DNA of 64,000 nucleotides from Archaeoglobus sp. JdFR-27 (lineage in GTDB: Archaea; Halobacteriota; Archaeoglobi; Archaeoglobales; Archaeoglobaceae). Shown piece after piece: positions 1 to 7,967 of this stretch. A model generated the notes under the pieces. That model saw only the letters and a program-made list of their open reading frames with translations. It did not search any database and was not told the DNA's origin. Within the stretch, counting starts at the first letter, position 1; every line of letters begins with the position of its first letter. A program made the translations under genes and the position numbers. The DNA is taken from NCBI GenBank assembly GCA_002011235.1, contig MTMO01000037.1:18470-82469 (forward strand). Reading direction: 5' to 3'.

Positions 1-321
1 AGATTTGCGAGAAAGCTGCTTGAAGATGGGAAAGTTCACCTTATAGAAAAAATTCCGGCCCATTTTGGAGAGGTAATTGCGACTACATCCAAGCCAGAGG
101 GGAGGGCGCTTGAAATAGATGAATTGAAAAAACTTTTAAAAGAAGCTTCAGTAACCTTTCTAATAGGTCTTGGTAGAAGGGGGCTACCAAGAGAGATAGT
201 TAAAAAATCAAAATATCAACTTGACATTACGTGGAAAGGCGTCAGCCTTGAGACGTGTAGTGCGATTGGAGTTATCTCAGCCACAGTATACTGGCTCAGC
301 AGGACTGAACATACTATATAA
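1..321 (+). CDS. DUF531 family protein, C-terminal part (5' end outside window)
   Basis: An open frame runs from the first base of the window to the TAA ending at 321, about 106 residues, so the start lies upstream. The segments GEVIATTSKPEG and FLIGLGRRGLP match what I recall of the archaeal DUF531 family, usually about 180 residues and thought to have a SPOUT-like fold; its function is not known to me. An internal ATG at 124 is unlikely to be the start because the conserved GEVIATTS segment lies before it. The kptA gene follows after 35 bases on the same strand, which suggests cotranscription and perhaps a tRNA-related role, but that is inference. Confidence 0.75.
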   Translation, partial: RFARKLLEDGKVHLIEKIPAHFGEVIATTSKPEGRALEIDELKKLLKEASVTFLIGLGRRGLPREIVKKSKYQLDITWKGVSLETCSAIGVISATVYWLSRTEHTI

Positions 322-356
322 TGATAGATGGTTAGATAGCTTAGAAAGGTGATCGA

Positions 357-989
357 ATGGAAGACATAAGGTTCTGTCCAGAACATGGATACTACCGGGG
401 AGTTAAGTGTGAGATTTGCAACTTTAAAGGAGAGGTTATCCTCGATAAAGAGAAAGTAGAGAAGCTCGGAAGGTTCGTCTCCGGAGTTTTAAGACATTTT
501 CCACAAAAATTCAATCTTGAAATGGATGAAAATGGATGGGTTGATTTCGAAGAACTTTCAAAGATCGTATCAAGGAAGTACAGGTGGGCAAACAAGTGGC
601 TTATAAAAGCGATGATCTATTCTGATAAAAAAGGGAGGTATGAACTGATAGATAATAAAATAAGGGCAAGATACGGACATAGTGTAGATGTAAAGCTCAG
701 AGATTATGAATTGGCAGATAATGACTTGCTTTATTACGGAACCAGTGAAGAGGAGGCTCATAGATTGCTCGAAATAGGAATAAAACCCGTGAATCAGAGA
801 TTTGTTCACCTCTCTACAACGATAGAGAAGGGAATAGAAGTTGCCATGCTAAGAACGGACGATCCAATTATTCTAGTTATTGATGCGAAGAAAGCCAGAG
901 AAAAGGGTATTAAATTCCTCAAAGCAAATGAGTTCATAGTACTTTCAGAGGAAATCCCACCAGAATTTATAAAAATGCTGGAGGTTTAG
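357..989 (+). CDS. kptA: RNA 2'-phosphotransferase (Tpt1/KptA family)
   Basis: This 210-residue protein should move a 2'-phosphate from spliced tRNA to NAD+, the last step of yeast-type tRNA splicing; the archaeal role is less clear. Residues 7-21 form a zinc-binding-like C-x2-H-x7-C-x2-C element found in archaeal KptA. The following winged-helix part has LGRFVSGVLRHFP and the GWV segment, then RYGHS and the YYGTS segment near residue 125, and the C-terminal NAD-binding part ends with the FIVLSEEIPP segment. Length and motif order are normal. The ATG at 357 has a good ribosome site, AAAGGTGAT, just before it. It follows the DUF531 gene closely. Confidence 0.93.
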   Translation: MEDIRFCPEHGYYRGVKCEICNFKGEVILDKEKVEKLGRFVSGVLRHFPQKFNLEMDENGWVDFEELSKIVSRKYRWANKWLIKAMIYSDKKGRYELIDNKIRARYGHSVDVKLRDYELADNDLLYYGTSEEEAHRLLEIGIKPVNQRFVHLSTTIEKGIEVAMLRTDDPIILVIDAKKAREKGIKFLKANEFIVLSEEIPPEFIKMLEV

Positions 990-1027
990 GACGTTTAAGA
1001 TTTAGATTTATAAAACTGTAGAATTAG

Positions 1028-1444
1028 TCAGGAATAATAAAAGGCGGGAATCTTTGTTGTGTTTTCAAAGAAAAAGGTCGTTCCACTCACATTTATATAT
1101 ACATTGACACTCTGACCGAGATCTATTCCTGAGAAGTAATTTGTTCCGTTTTCGTTCTCGAAGTAAACCTTGAAAATAGCCTCTTCAAGGCTAACCTTAA
1201 TGAATTCAATTTTCGAGTCTATTATGCTTACGAGTTCATCTTTTATGGGCATCGCACCAAAAAGGAAAAGCTGTAGTTTCTGAAGTGCATCAACATCATA
1301 GACCATTCTTATATTAACGGCATCACCTTCAACCGTTACGAATACCTCTTTAATTTCTAAATCGAGATTTTGAGCACTTGCTATGGGGATGAAAGTAAGG
1401 AGAATGAAAATTGATAAAGCCTTGATGAGCAATTTTGAGCGCAT
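1028..1444 (-). CDS. Secreted hypothetical protein with signal peptide
   Basis: A 138-residue protein I do not recognise. Residues 1-24 look like a Sec signal peptide: basic MRSK, a hydrophobic core (LSIFILLTFIPI) and an ASA-Q cleavage site. The remainder is acidic and rich in beta-prone segments, with no cysteine and no second membrane span, so it is probably released or cell-surface associated. The gene is transcribed alone, convergent with kptA, with a gap of about 40 bases between the stops. Codon use looks like its neighbours. Confidence is in the gene being real rather than in a role. Confidence 0.65.
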   Translation of the reverse strand: MRSKLLIKALSIFILLTFIPIASAQNLDLEIKEVFVTVEGDAVNIRMVYDVDALQKLQLFLFGAMPIKDELVSIIDSKIEFIKVSLEEAIFKVYFENENGTNYFSGIDLGQSVNVYINVSGTTFFFENTTKIPAFYYS

Positions 1445-1566
1445 GCCTCATCATAAGATTTGAAGAATATAAGCTTTGTCATCAGGAATTTGATATATGG
1501 TCTAAGTTATAATAATTCAGTCTAAATTATTCTACCGCAACACTTATTTAGAAGTTTGAGCATTAT

Positions 1567-1646
1567 TTAATTGGGGTGCCGCCTGCAGTAACAGCTATTC
1601 CCGCCGTCACCGTAATAATAGCTATTATTTGGCACCCCCAATTTAA
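1567..1646. repeat. Two-tier inverted repeat (possible RNA hairpin or mobile-element relic)
   Basis: The outer arms TTAATTGGGGTGCC (1567-1580) and GGCACCCCCAATTTAA (1631-1646) pair over about 13-14 bp with one bulge. Inside them AACAGCTATT (1590-1599) and AATAGCTATT (1617-1626) pair over 9 of 10 positions. The GC-rich arms stand out in an A+T-rich spacer between a minus-strand gene and the broken QueG-like gene. No transposase frame lies beside it. It is too far from a stop codon to be an obvious terminator. Confidence 0.7.
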
Positions 1647-1716
1647 TAAGAAATCCAAATAAGAATCCAATAACCCATCCAAAGTATTTTATAGGTCCCT
1701 TTTTTGTCCCAACTTA

Positions 1717-2526
1717 ATGAAAAGTTGGGAAGAGGTAAACAGCAGGAAAATCAAAGATTACATCTCACATTTTGTCAACACCTACAACATACAAAATGTA
1801 CGTCATATGAACAACAGAAGGTATTAGAGAGAGCCGCTTGTAGCCTTTGCAGATGCAAACGACCCTTTATTTTCGAGATTGAAAGGAATGATCTCATCAG
1901 AACACCTTCTTCCATCTGAGATACTTGAGAACTCAAAGAGTGTCATCGTTTATTTCATTCCTTTCAAGAAGGATATCGTTCGAAGTAATTCCAAAGGTAT
2001 ATGTTCATCGAAAGAATGGGCTGAGGCGTATGTTCTAACAACTCAAATGATCGTAAAGCTGAATCGATTTTTGTCGGAGAAAATTCAGAAAATGGGATTT
2101 AAGATGGCTGAGATTCCACCAACCCATAACTTCGATAAGGATAAATTGATAAGTAACTGGTCACACAAGCACGTAGCCTACATCGCGGGACTTGGGAAAT
2201 TTGGTTTACGCAAGATGATTATAACAGAGAAGGGTTGTTGCGGAAGACTCGGGAGTATTGTGACAGATTTAAAGCTAAAACCAACAAACAGACCAGACAA
2301 TGAGTTCTGTCTGTATTTCCACGATAAAAGTTGTATAAAATGTGTTGAAAAATGTCCTTTCGGAGCTCTTGGAATTAATAAGTTTGACCGGAAAAAGTGC
2401 TACCAGATCTGTCTTTCCAATGCAGAATTACATTCCAAAATGGGTTATGCTGATGTGTGTGGAAAATGCCTATCGATTGTACCATGCTCGCTGAGGAATC
2501 CTGTGATTAGAGGCAAGAAAGATTGA
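1717..2526 (+). pseudogene. QueG-like 4Fe-4S protein interrupted by an in-frame TAG
   Basis: One frame from the ATG at 1717 to the TGA at 2526 encodes a protein of about 270 codons related to the COG1600 epoxyqueuosine-reductase-like iron-sulfur proteins, except that codon 37 (1825-1827) is TAG. The residues on both sides are coding-like (IKDYISHFVNTYN before, REPLVAFADANDPLF after), and I recall relatives having Trp just before REPLV, so one TGG-to-TAG change explains it. The C-terminal half holds the Fe-S motif C-x2-C-x3-CP (CIKCVEKCP) and further cysteines (CGKCLSIVPC). A start at TTG 1879 would omit the conserved N-terminus. It may be a recent nonsense mutation, a sequencing error or readthrough. 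TAG ends several other genes here, so general recoding is unlikely. Confidence 0.75.
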
Positions 2527-2628
2527 ATAAAAATTGAATGAAAACTTAATTTAAATGTCAAAGCTCACATTATTTTGCCAATCCTAAACAGTAAGTGTTT
2601 AATATTCAATACCAAAAAAGATTGCTTT

Positions 2629-3387
2629 ATGGTTAAGATTGCAATCTCAGGAAAAGGAGGAGTTGGTAAAACGACTCTTGCAGCCATGTTAGCTTATCTT
2701 TTTGCGAAAGATGGTTATAGCGTTACTGCAATAGACTGTGATTCATCCATTAACCTACCAACAGTTCTTGGGATAAAAGAGGATGTCAGACCAATGTCCG
2801 AGCTTGGGGAGGTAATTGAGGAAAGGGTTAAAGGCCCTCTCGGTACATTCAAATATAATCCGAAGGTTGATGATATTTTTGAGGAATATTCCAAGAAAAA
2901 CGAGTTTGGTATAAGAGTATTGGCTTTAGGAACCATTGAGAAGGGGGGTGAAGGATGTTTCTGTCCTCAAAATGCTTTTCTCAGGGCGATTTTAAGGCAT
3001 GCGATATTCAGGGAGAAAGATGTTTTGCTTCTCGATATGGAGGCGGGAATAGAGCATCTCGGTAGGGGAACAGCTAAAGGAGTTGATTTGCTTATAGCGG
3101 TTGTCGAACCCGGTATGAGGTCTGTTGAAACTCTTAAAAGAATCGAGAAGCTTGCAGCTGATCTCGGGATCAGAAAAATAGGAGTGGTTATTAACAAATT
3201 CATAGAGTCCGAGAGCACGAAAAAACTTCTTGAGAGAATCGATAAAGAAATTCTCGGAAAAATTCCATACAACCAATGTTTTATCAGAGCAGACTTGGAG
3301 AACATCCCACCCTATAAGCTTGAATGCGAGATTGGAGCCTTTGAAGAGATTAAGAACAGAATCGTCGAGTTAATTGGAGGTGTATAG
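2629..3387 (+). CDS. cooC: CooC-type MinD/ParA-family ATPase (CO dehydrogenase nickel insertion)
   Basis: This 252-residue cytoplasmic P-loop ATPase begins MVKIAISGKGGVGKTTLAA with a deviant Walker A (GKGGVGKT), as in MinD-like proteins. GEGCFCPQNA near residue 115 supplies the C-x-C motif that in CooC binds metal at the dimer interface, and LLLDMEAGIEHLGRG is the switch II region typical of CooC. The family helps insert nickel into carbon monoxide dehydrogenase. No CODH gene is in this window, so it would act on an acs/cdh locus elsewhere. I chose the ATG at 2629 over the upstream start at 2575 because the Walker A region normally starts within 10 residues of the N-terminus. Confidence 0.87.
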   Translation: MVKIAISGKGGVGKTTLAAMLAYLFAKDGYSVTAIDCDSSINLPTVLGIKEDVRPMSELGEVIEERVKGPLGTFKYNPKVDDIFEEYSKKNEFGIRVLALGTIEKGGEGCFCPQNAFLRAILRHAIFREKDVLLLDMEAGIEHLGRGTAKGVDLLIAVVEPGMRSVETLKRIEKLAADLGIRKIGVVINKFIESESTKKLLERIDKEILGKIPYNQCFIRADLENIPPYKLECEIGAFEEIKNRIVELIGGV

Positions 3388-3438
3388 TCAATCTTTGGTT
3401 ATTTTAAAATCAACATTGATTTTAAGAATTACAAAAAT

Positions 3439-4311
3439 TTAAAACCTAATGAATATATTCAAGATTATCGATGCCAGAAAGATCGAGCTCACCAGTGCAT
3501 TTGAGTAAAAAAAGGCAAGCTGAACTCTCTTCTCATCATACCTGTTTTTAACAATGTAATGCTCAAAAAAGAGAATCATCCCTGTCAAAAGCATTCCGTA
3601 GAATAAGAGGTCCCCCGTTATCCGGAAGATAAAAACGTAGGCCAGGATTAGAAAGAAGATTAGATGGCTTGTCGCAGAGACTTTTTTTGCGAATCCCACA
3701 CCGAAATGGGCACCGAGAGAATGAAGGCCCATTTTTCTGTCAAATTCAATGTCTTGAAGTGCATAAATTATATCAAAACCCGCAACCCAGAATATCAGGG
3801 CTATTCCGATCATCAACGGTATGAATCCGGCTGCGAAAAAATCCATCGAATCCGTTATCGCTATCCATCCACCCAAAGGGGCGAAAGCAAGATTCAGTCC
3901 TAGAACGAAGTGCGAGAGGCAGGTGAACCTCTTCAAGTAAGGGTAGATCCATGCGGTAATCGCCGGAATCGGAGAGAGTATGAGGGCAGTATAATTGATA
4001 AGATAGGCTGAAAGGAAGTAAATTGCAAAACCTACCGCTGCTATAGCGTAACCTTCTTTTACAGAGATTTTGCCTGAAGGAATATGCCTTCCAGCCGTTC
4101 TCGGGTTCAAGGCATCTATTTCACGATCAATTATCCTGTTCAAGCTCATTGCTGCTATTCTCAAACCTGTAAATGCCGTTAAAATCAGAAAAAATATTCT
4201 AAATCCAAACCACCCATTAGATGCAAGAAAAGCTCCAGAGTAAGCAAACGGAAGGGCAAATAACGTGTGTTCAATCTTTATAAAGTCAAGATAATCTTTC
4301 AATTTGCTCAT
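3439..4311 (-). CDS. UbiA-family prenyltransferase (menaquinone-type)
   Basis: An integral membrane prenyltransferase of about 290 residues with roughly eight to nine hydrophobic segments. It carries the first aspartate motif NRIIDREIDALNPRT (N-x3-D-x3-D, near residue 65) and the second, DIIYALQDIEFDRKMG (near residue 185), which bind magnesium and prenyl diphosphate. UbiA enzymes attach a polyprenyl chain to an aromatic head group. With the quinone-reducing Fqo complex nearby, menaquinone synthesis by the futalosine route (MqnP-like) is the most likely job, though tetraether or heme branches of the family cannot be excluded. A TTG start at 4329 is also possible; the ATG at 4311 fits family length. 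Confidence 0.85.
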   Translation of the reverse strand: MSKLKDYLDFIKIEHTLFALPFAYSGAFLASNGWFGFRIFFLILTAFTGLRIAAMSLNRIIDREIDALNPRTAGRHIPSGKISVKEGYAIAAVGFAIYFLSAYLINYTALILSPIPAITAWIYPYLKRFTCLSHFVLGLNLAFAPLGGWIAITDSMDFFAAGFIPLMIGIALIFWVAGFDIIYALQDIEFDRKMGLHSLGAHFGVGFAKKVSATSHLIFFLILAYVFIFRITGDLLFYGMLLTGMILFFEHYIVKNRYDEKRVQLAFFYSNALVSSIFLASIILNIFIRF

Positions 4312-4432
4312 CTCTTCGTGTTTTTGCAACGTTGAAAATTAACCTTTCCATTTTGATGATAGCAAGGGGTATGATATGTAAAATGATTAATGAGAAGGAT
4401 AAAGTTAAATCCCCTTTTTAGCCAGTGATCTT

Positions 4433-5320
4433 ATGTTTGAAACTGGAAAAGATGCTGCAGTCGCTGCTGTACTTTCAATGCTTCTGGAAGTTTCCGCAAG
4501 TCCAAAGGCTGGAAATGTCGACAGGGAGCATAACTTTGAAGATCTGAGATTTGAGCATTTCCTCGCTTCAGCCACCTCATCTTTCCCGGTTTTTTTAAAA
4601 GCCACGGCTACGAATTCTACGAGATCTGAGGGTTGTGGTGAACTTATCCTTAAAGCCGTAAAGACTTCGATGCGTTGGCATAAAGCCCAAAACGTGCATT
4701 TTGGTGCGTTCCTCCTCCTCATACCCCTACTAAAATCCTGGAACTCAAAATCTCCAAAAGAGGCAGGAAAGAATGCAAGCTCGATTCTAAAGGAAAGCAC
4801 ATACGAGGACTCTCTCAAACTTTTGAGAGCTTTCAGGCTTTCTTCAGCAAGAGTCATGGATGCCGAAAATCTCAATCTCCGTTCAAATGAGACCGAAAAG
4901 CTCATTCGAGAGAGAGATGTTAATCTGTACTCCTGGATGAAGATGGCGCCGAAAGAAAACATAATAGCTAAGGAGCTTGTTGAAGAGTACAGAATAAGCA
5001 TAAAAGGTTCAGAAAAAATCAAAAGATTTTTTGAGGAATTTAAAGACATTAACTATTCCATCATACTTTGCTACTACCACATCCTCTCAGAAAATCTCGA
5101 TCCACTCATAATATCAAAGTTCGGTAAAGATACAGCAGAATCTGTTTCTAAAAGGGCTGGAGAGCTGATTAGAAATCCAAGCAATGACATTTATCAAAAC
5201 CTCAGAAATTTCCAGAGTTTTGACGTTGAACTCATAAAAAGAGGTATAAATCCCGGAAGTGTGGCCGATCTTACAATTTCTTCGATTTATCTAGCATTGA
5301 TGGATGGCCTAAGATTTTAG
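4433..5320 (+). CDS. Triphosphoribosyl-dephospho-CoA synthase family protein (CitG/MdcB-like)
   Basis: A 295-residue all-alpha protein with the family signature LEVSASPKAGNVDREHNF near residues 18-37 and ATSSFPVF following. Bacterial CitG makes the prosthetic-group precursor of citrate or malonate decarboxylase from ATP and dephospho-CoA. No citrate lyase or malonate decarboxylase is visible, so the archaeal role is open; nucleotide or CoA chemistry is inferred. It is divergent from ubiA and immediately followed, 28 bases later, by a DUF447 gene. I recall these two families being neighbours in methanogens and Archaeoglobus, which suggests a shared pathway. It ends in TAG. Confidence 0.8.
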   Translation: MFETGKDAAVAAVLSMLLEVSASPKAGNVDREHNFEDLRFEHFLASATSSFPVFLKATATNSTRSEGCGELILKAVKTSMRWHKAQNVHFGAFLLLIPLLKSWNSKSPKEAGKNASSILKESTYEDSLKLLRAFRLSSARVMDAENLNLRSNETEKLIRERDVNLYSWMKMAPKENIIAKELVEEYRISIKGSEKIKRFFEEFKDINYSIILCYYHILSENLDPLIISKFGKDTAESVSKRAGELIRNPSNDIYQNLRNFQSFDVELIKRGINPGSVADLTISSIYLALMDGLRF

Positions 5321-5348
5321 TAGGATTTGGTGAAAGGAGATGATTGAG

Positions 5349-5927
5349 ATGGAGAAGATGGAGCTCAAACTCAGAAACTTCGGCCTAAGGAATGGGATAA
5401 ATGAGATCATAGGAATCACCTTCGGCAAGTGGACAAACACAGCTCCTCTCGGAATCATAGTTGAAGATGAGGAGGGCATCAATGCGAAGGTTAGGCTCTA
5501 CTCCAACCACACCCGAGATAATATCAAGGAAAAAAAGGAGCTCTGGGTGAACGTTATCCATGATCCGGTTATTTTCGCGATATGTTCATTTGATGACTTG
5601 GACGAATCCTATTTCGAAAGCCTGAATCCTCCGATAATAAGGGGTTCTCTTTCATGGTGTAGAATGAAGGCAGAGATCAAGGGTGCATACGCAGAGGTTG
5701 AGCTGATCGATGGAGGTGTTTTGAGGAAAGAGGCAAAAGCTGTGAATAGGGGATTCAACGCTATCGTCGAAGCTTTGGTATATGGAACCAGGCTTATGGA
5801 GTACAAGAATATGGCTCTGAAGGAGAAGGTGGATTACTATCTCAAGCTTGCCGAGAAGTGTGGAGGGGAAAGAGAAAAAAGGGCTGTGGAGATAATTAAA
5901 GAAAGAATTAGCGAATTAGTAGACTGA
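5349..5927 (+). CDS. DUF447 family protein (split-barrel flavin-binding-like)
   Basis: A protein of about 192 residues opening MEKMELKLRNFGLRNGINE, followed by GITFGKWTNTAPLGI and a KELWVNVIHDPVIF strand, which I recognise as DUF447. Members have a flavin reductase-like split barrel; no substrate is known to me. GGAG at 5336-5339 abuts the first ATG (5340) but stands 9 bases before the ATG at 5349, so I place the start there. It pairs with the upstream CitG-like gene and is probably cotranscribed. Confidence 0.78.
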   Translation: MEKMELKLRNFGLRNGINEIIGITFGKWTNTAPLGIIVEDEEGINAKVRLYSNHTRDNIKEKKELWVNVIHDPVIFAICSFDDLDESYFESLNPPIIRGSLSWCRMKAEIKGAYAEVELIDGGVLRKEAKAVNRGFNAIVEALVYGTRLMEYKNMALKEKVDYYLKLAEKCGGEREKRAVEIIKERISELVD

Positions 5928-5972
5928 AACTAACTTTGTTGTTTCAATACGATATAATAATAGCAAAGAAAT

Positions 5973-6004
5973 TAAATATTCCACTCTTTAAATATTCCAC
6001 TCTT
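5973..6004. repeat. 16-bp perfect tandem duplication at the end of the CoA ligase gene
   Basis: The unit TAAATATTCCACTCTT occurs twice head to tail. One copy includes the final codons and stop of the CoA ligase (minus strand); the other lies just outside, leaving a second in-frame-looking stop. It is one of many short tandem duplications in this window's spacers. Confidence 0.9.
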
Positions 6005-7583
6005 TTTCTCTTAATACCCTCCTAAGAATCTTGCCCACTGGAGACTTTGGAAGTTCCTCAACAAACTCAATTTTTTTCGGAGCTTTAAAAGCAGCGAGTT
6101 TTCCCTTACAGAACTCTATCAACTCCCCCTTACTGACCTCCCCAACATATTCCTCTCTTAAAACCACAAAAGCCTTTGGAACCTCACCTTTCTGTTCGTC
6201 CGGAGCCGATACCACTGCCGCTTCTTTAACGGCAGGGTGTTCATAAAGTACATTCTCGACCTCATCTGGCCAGACTTTGAATCCCGCCACATTTATCAGA
6301 TCTTTTTTCCGGTCGATGAAGTAGAAAAGGCCGTTCTCATCCATGTAACCCAAATCTCCAGTGAAAAGCCAGCCATTTTTCAGCACATTCTTGGTTTCTT
6401 CGGGTTTATTCCAATAACCTTTCATGATCTGGGGGCCTTTTCCAACAAGTTCTCCGACCTCTCCAATTGCCAGATCTTTTGCAGTATCGATGTCCACCAC
6501 CTTGACTTCGGTGTCAGGCATCGGGACTCCAATCAACTTATCTCCGCTCATTCCTAAAGGCGTGCAAGTTAAGCATGGACTCGCTTCTGTAAGCCCCCAA
6601 GCTTCAATTATATCTGTTCCTGTCACTTCCTTCCACCTACGTCTTATCTCCGGCGGGAGAGGGGCAGCTGCACTGAAACATATTCTCATTCTGGAGAAAT
6701 CCGCATTGCTCACCTCAGGGTGATCGAGAAGGGCTATGTATATTGTGGGTACGCCATAGAATATACTTGGTTTGTAGAGGTTGACATATTCTAAAACTTT
6801 GCCAGGTTCAAACCTTTCCATTAGCATGATGGTTCCTGCTACATGAATCATGGTGTTCATGCACCAGTTCATGCCGTAGATGTGGGAAACAGGGAGGAAG
6901 ATTATCGCTGTTTCTTCTCCTTCTCTGAATTGAAACCACGTTGCCTCTTGAACTTGGTCAACTATAAGGTTGTAATGAGTGAGCATGGTTCCTTTCGGTG
7001 TGCCAGTTGTTCCGCCAGTATACTGTAGAACTGCTAGGTCCTCTTTGGGATTTATTTCGATCTCAGGAGGTATAGTGTCGCTTTCAGATAGTAGTTTTGC
7101 CATGGTTCCACGATTCATGAGCGTTGCATCATCTCTTGATGTGACGATTACATGTTCAACCTGTGTTTTGTCCTTAACGTTTTCAACTACCGACTGCAGC
7201 TCATCAAACGTAACAATCACTCTCGCACCGGAGTCTTTAAGAAGGTATTCTAACTCTTTCTCCTTGTACATGGCATTGCATGCAACTACAACCGCACCAC
7301 AGATCAGAGAACCGTAATAGGCTACAACGAATTGAGGGAGATTTGGAAGATATATTGCGATTCTATCTCCTTTATTAACCCCTAACCTCTGAAATGCATT
7401 CGCCATCCTCACCGATAGATCCCATAGCTCTCCATAGCTGTATTCAACCCTGCTATATATCAGTGACGTCCTCTCGGGGAATTTCTCCGCCGCGATTCTG
7501 AGGTTCTCGAACACCGCTACAACAGGATACTCTAAAGAAGGAGGTATGTGGGCAGGATAAAATTTGTACCAAGGTTTATCCAA
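5988..7583 (-). CDS. Long/medium-chain acyl-CoA synthetase (AMP-forming, FadD-like)
   Basis: A 531-residue adenylate-forming enzyme that should activate a carboxylic acid to its CoA thioester using ATP. The P-loop-like motif YTGGTTGTPKG lies near residue 188, the A5 motif EAWGLTEASP near 325, the A7 TGDLGYMDENG motif near 410, and the C-terminal PKSPVGKILRR lysine motif near 510. Size is normal. The start is a TTG at 7583 preceded by GAGGGGGG and overlaps the small upstream frame by a few bases. Fatty or aryl acid use is likely; the exact acid cannot be read from sequence. A second, different CoA ligase is at 57253-58851. Confidence 0.92.
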   Translation of the reverse strand: MDKPWYKFYPAHIPPSLEYPVVAVFENLRIAAEKFPERTSLIYSRVEYSYGELWDLSVRMANAFQRLGVNKGDRIAIYLPNLPQFVVAYYGSLICGAVVVACNAMYKEKELEYLLKDSGARVIVTFDELQSVVENVKDKTQVEHVIVTSRDDATLMNRGTMAKLLSESDTIPPEIEINPKEDLAVLQYTGGTTGTPKGTMLTHYNLIVDQVQEATWFQFREGEETAIIFLPVSHIYGMNWCMNTMIHVAGTIMLMERFEPGKVLEYVNLYKPSIFYGVPTIYIALLDHPEVSNADFSRMRICFSAAAPLPPEIRRRWKEVTGTDIIEAWGLTEASPCLTCTPLGMSGDKLIGVPMPDTEVKVVDIDTAKDLAIGEVGELVGKGPQIMKGYWNKPEETKNVLKNGWLFTGDLGYMDENGLFYFIDRKKDLINVAGFKVWPDEVENVLYEHPAVKEAAVVSAPDEQKGEVPKAFVVLREEYVGEVSKGELIEFCKGKLAAFKAPKKIEFVEELPKSPVGKILRRVLREKEWNI

Positions 7584-7773
7584 CTACAACCCCCCTCAAG
7601 TCCTTCACTATGGTGGCCTTTATAAATCCACCCATCTTGACATTATCCAACCAGGCTACCTTCGCTCCATTATACCGTTTTTTGCAGATAACCACAGCAA
7701 GTCCAACGGCAGCAAGAGAAAAGCTTCCAATCAGAATATCGCTCACAACAAGGCTCAAGAGAGGTTCAATCAT
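7576..7773 (-). CDS. Small hypothetical protein with one hydrophobic segment
   Basis: A 65-residue frame starting MIEPLLSLVV with a hydrophobic stretch over residues 4-29 (SDILIGSFSLAAVGLAVVIC), then a basic, beta-prone tail ending DLRGVVVG. It overlaps the start of the CoA ligase by 8 bases, an arrangement typical of translational coupling, and the ligase ribosome site lies inside it. I do not recognise the family; the tail vaguely recalls the OB part of NfeD proteins. An equally long frame on the plus strand is less protein-like. Confidence 0.45.
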   Translation of the reverse strand: MIEPLLSLVVSDILIGSFSLAAVGLAVVICKKRYNGAKVAWLDNVKMGGFIKATIVKDLRGVVVG

Positions 7774-7967
7774 TAAAAATCATTAAAAAAATTTGTATAT
7801 AATTATTTCGGTCTATGGATGGGGTATTAGCTCCTCAGTTAGTAACTTAATGTAACTCATTCCATGGTGCTGGCTAAACTGTGGATGTTCGGTATATTAC
7901 CCGTTATAATGGAGTATCAAACTAAATCACAGAAGTCTTAAATAAAAAATTACCAAAAGAAAATTTC

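Noticed and set aside
1704..1919. 71-codon ORF before the QueG-like gene
   Set aside because: It reads the wrong frame through the N-terminal part of the broken QueG-like gene; the other frame is clearly homologous.
4405..5049. 214-codon minus-strand ORF opposite the CitG-like gene
   Set aside because: The plus strand carries the family motifs; the minus frame is serine-rich with no recognised domain.
7564..7776. 70-codon plus-strand ORF opposite the small membrane protein
   Set aside because: No ribosome site, no hydrophobic pattern, and it begins inside the CoA ligase start region.
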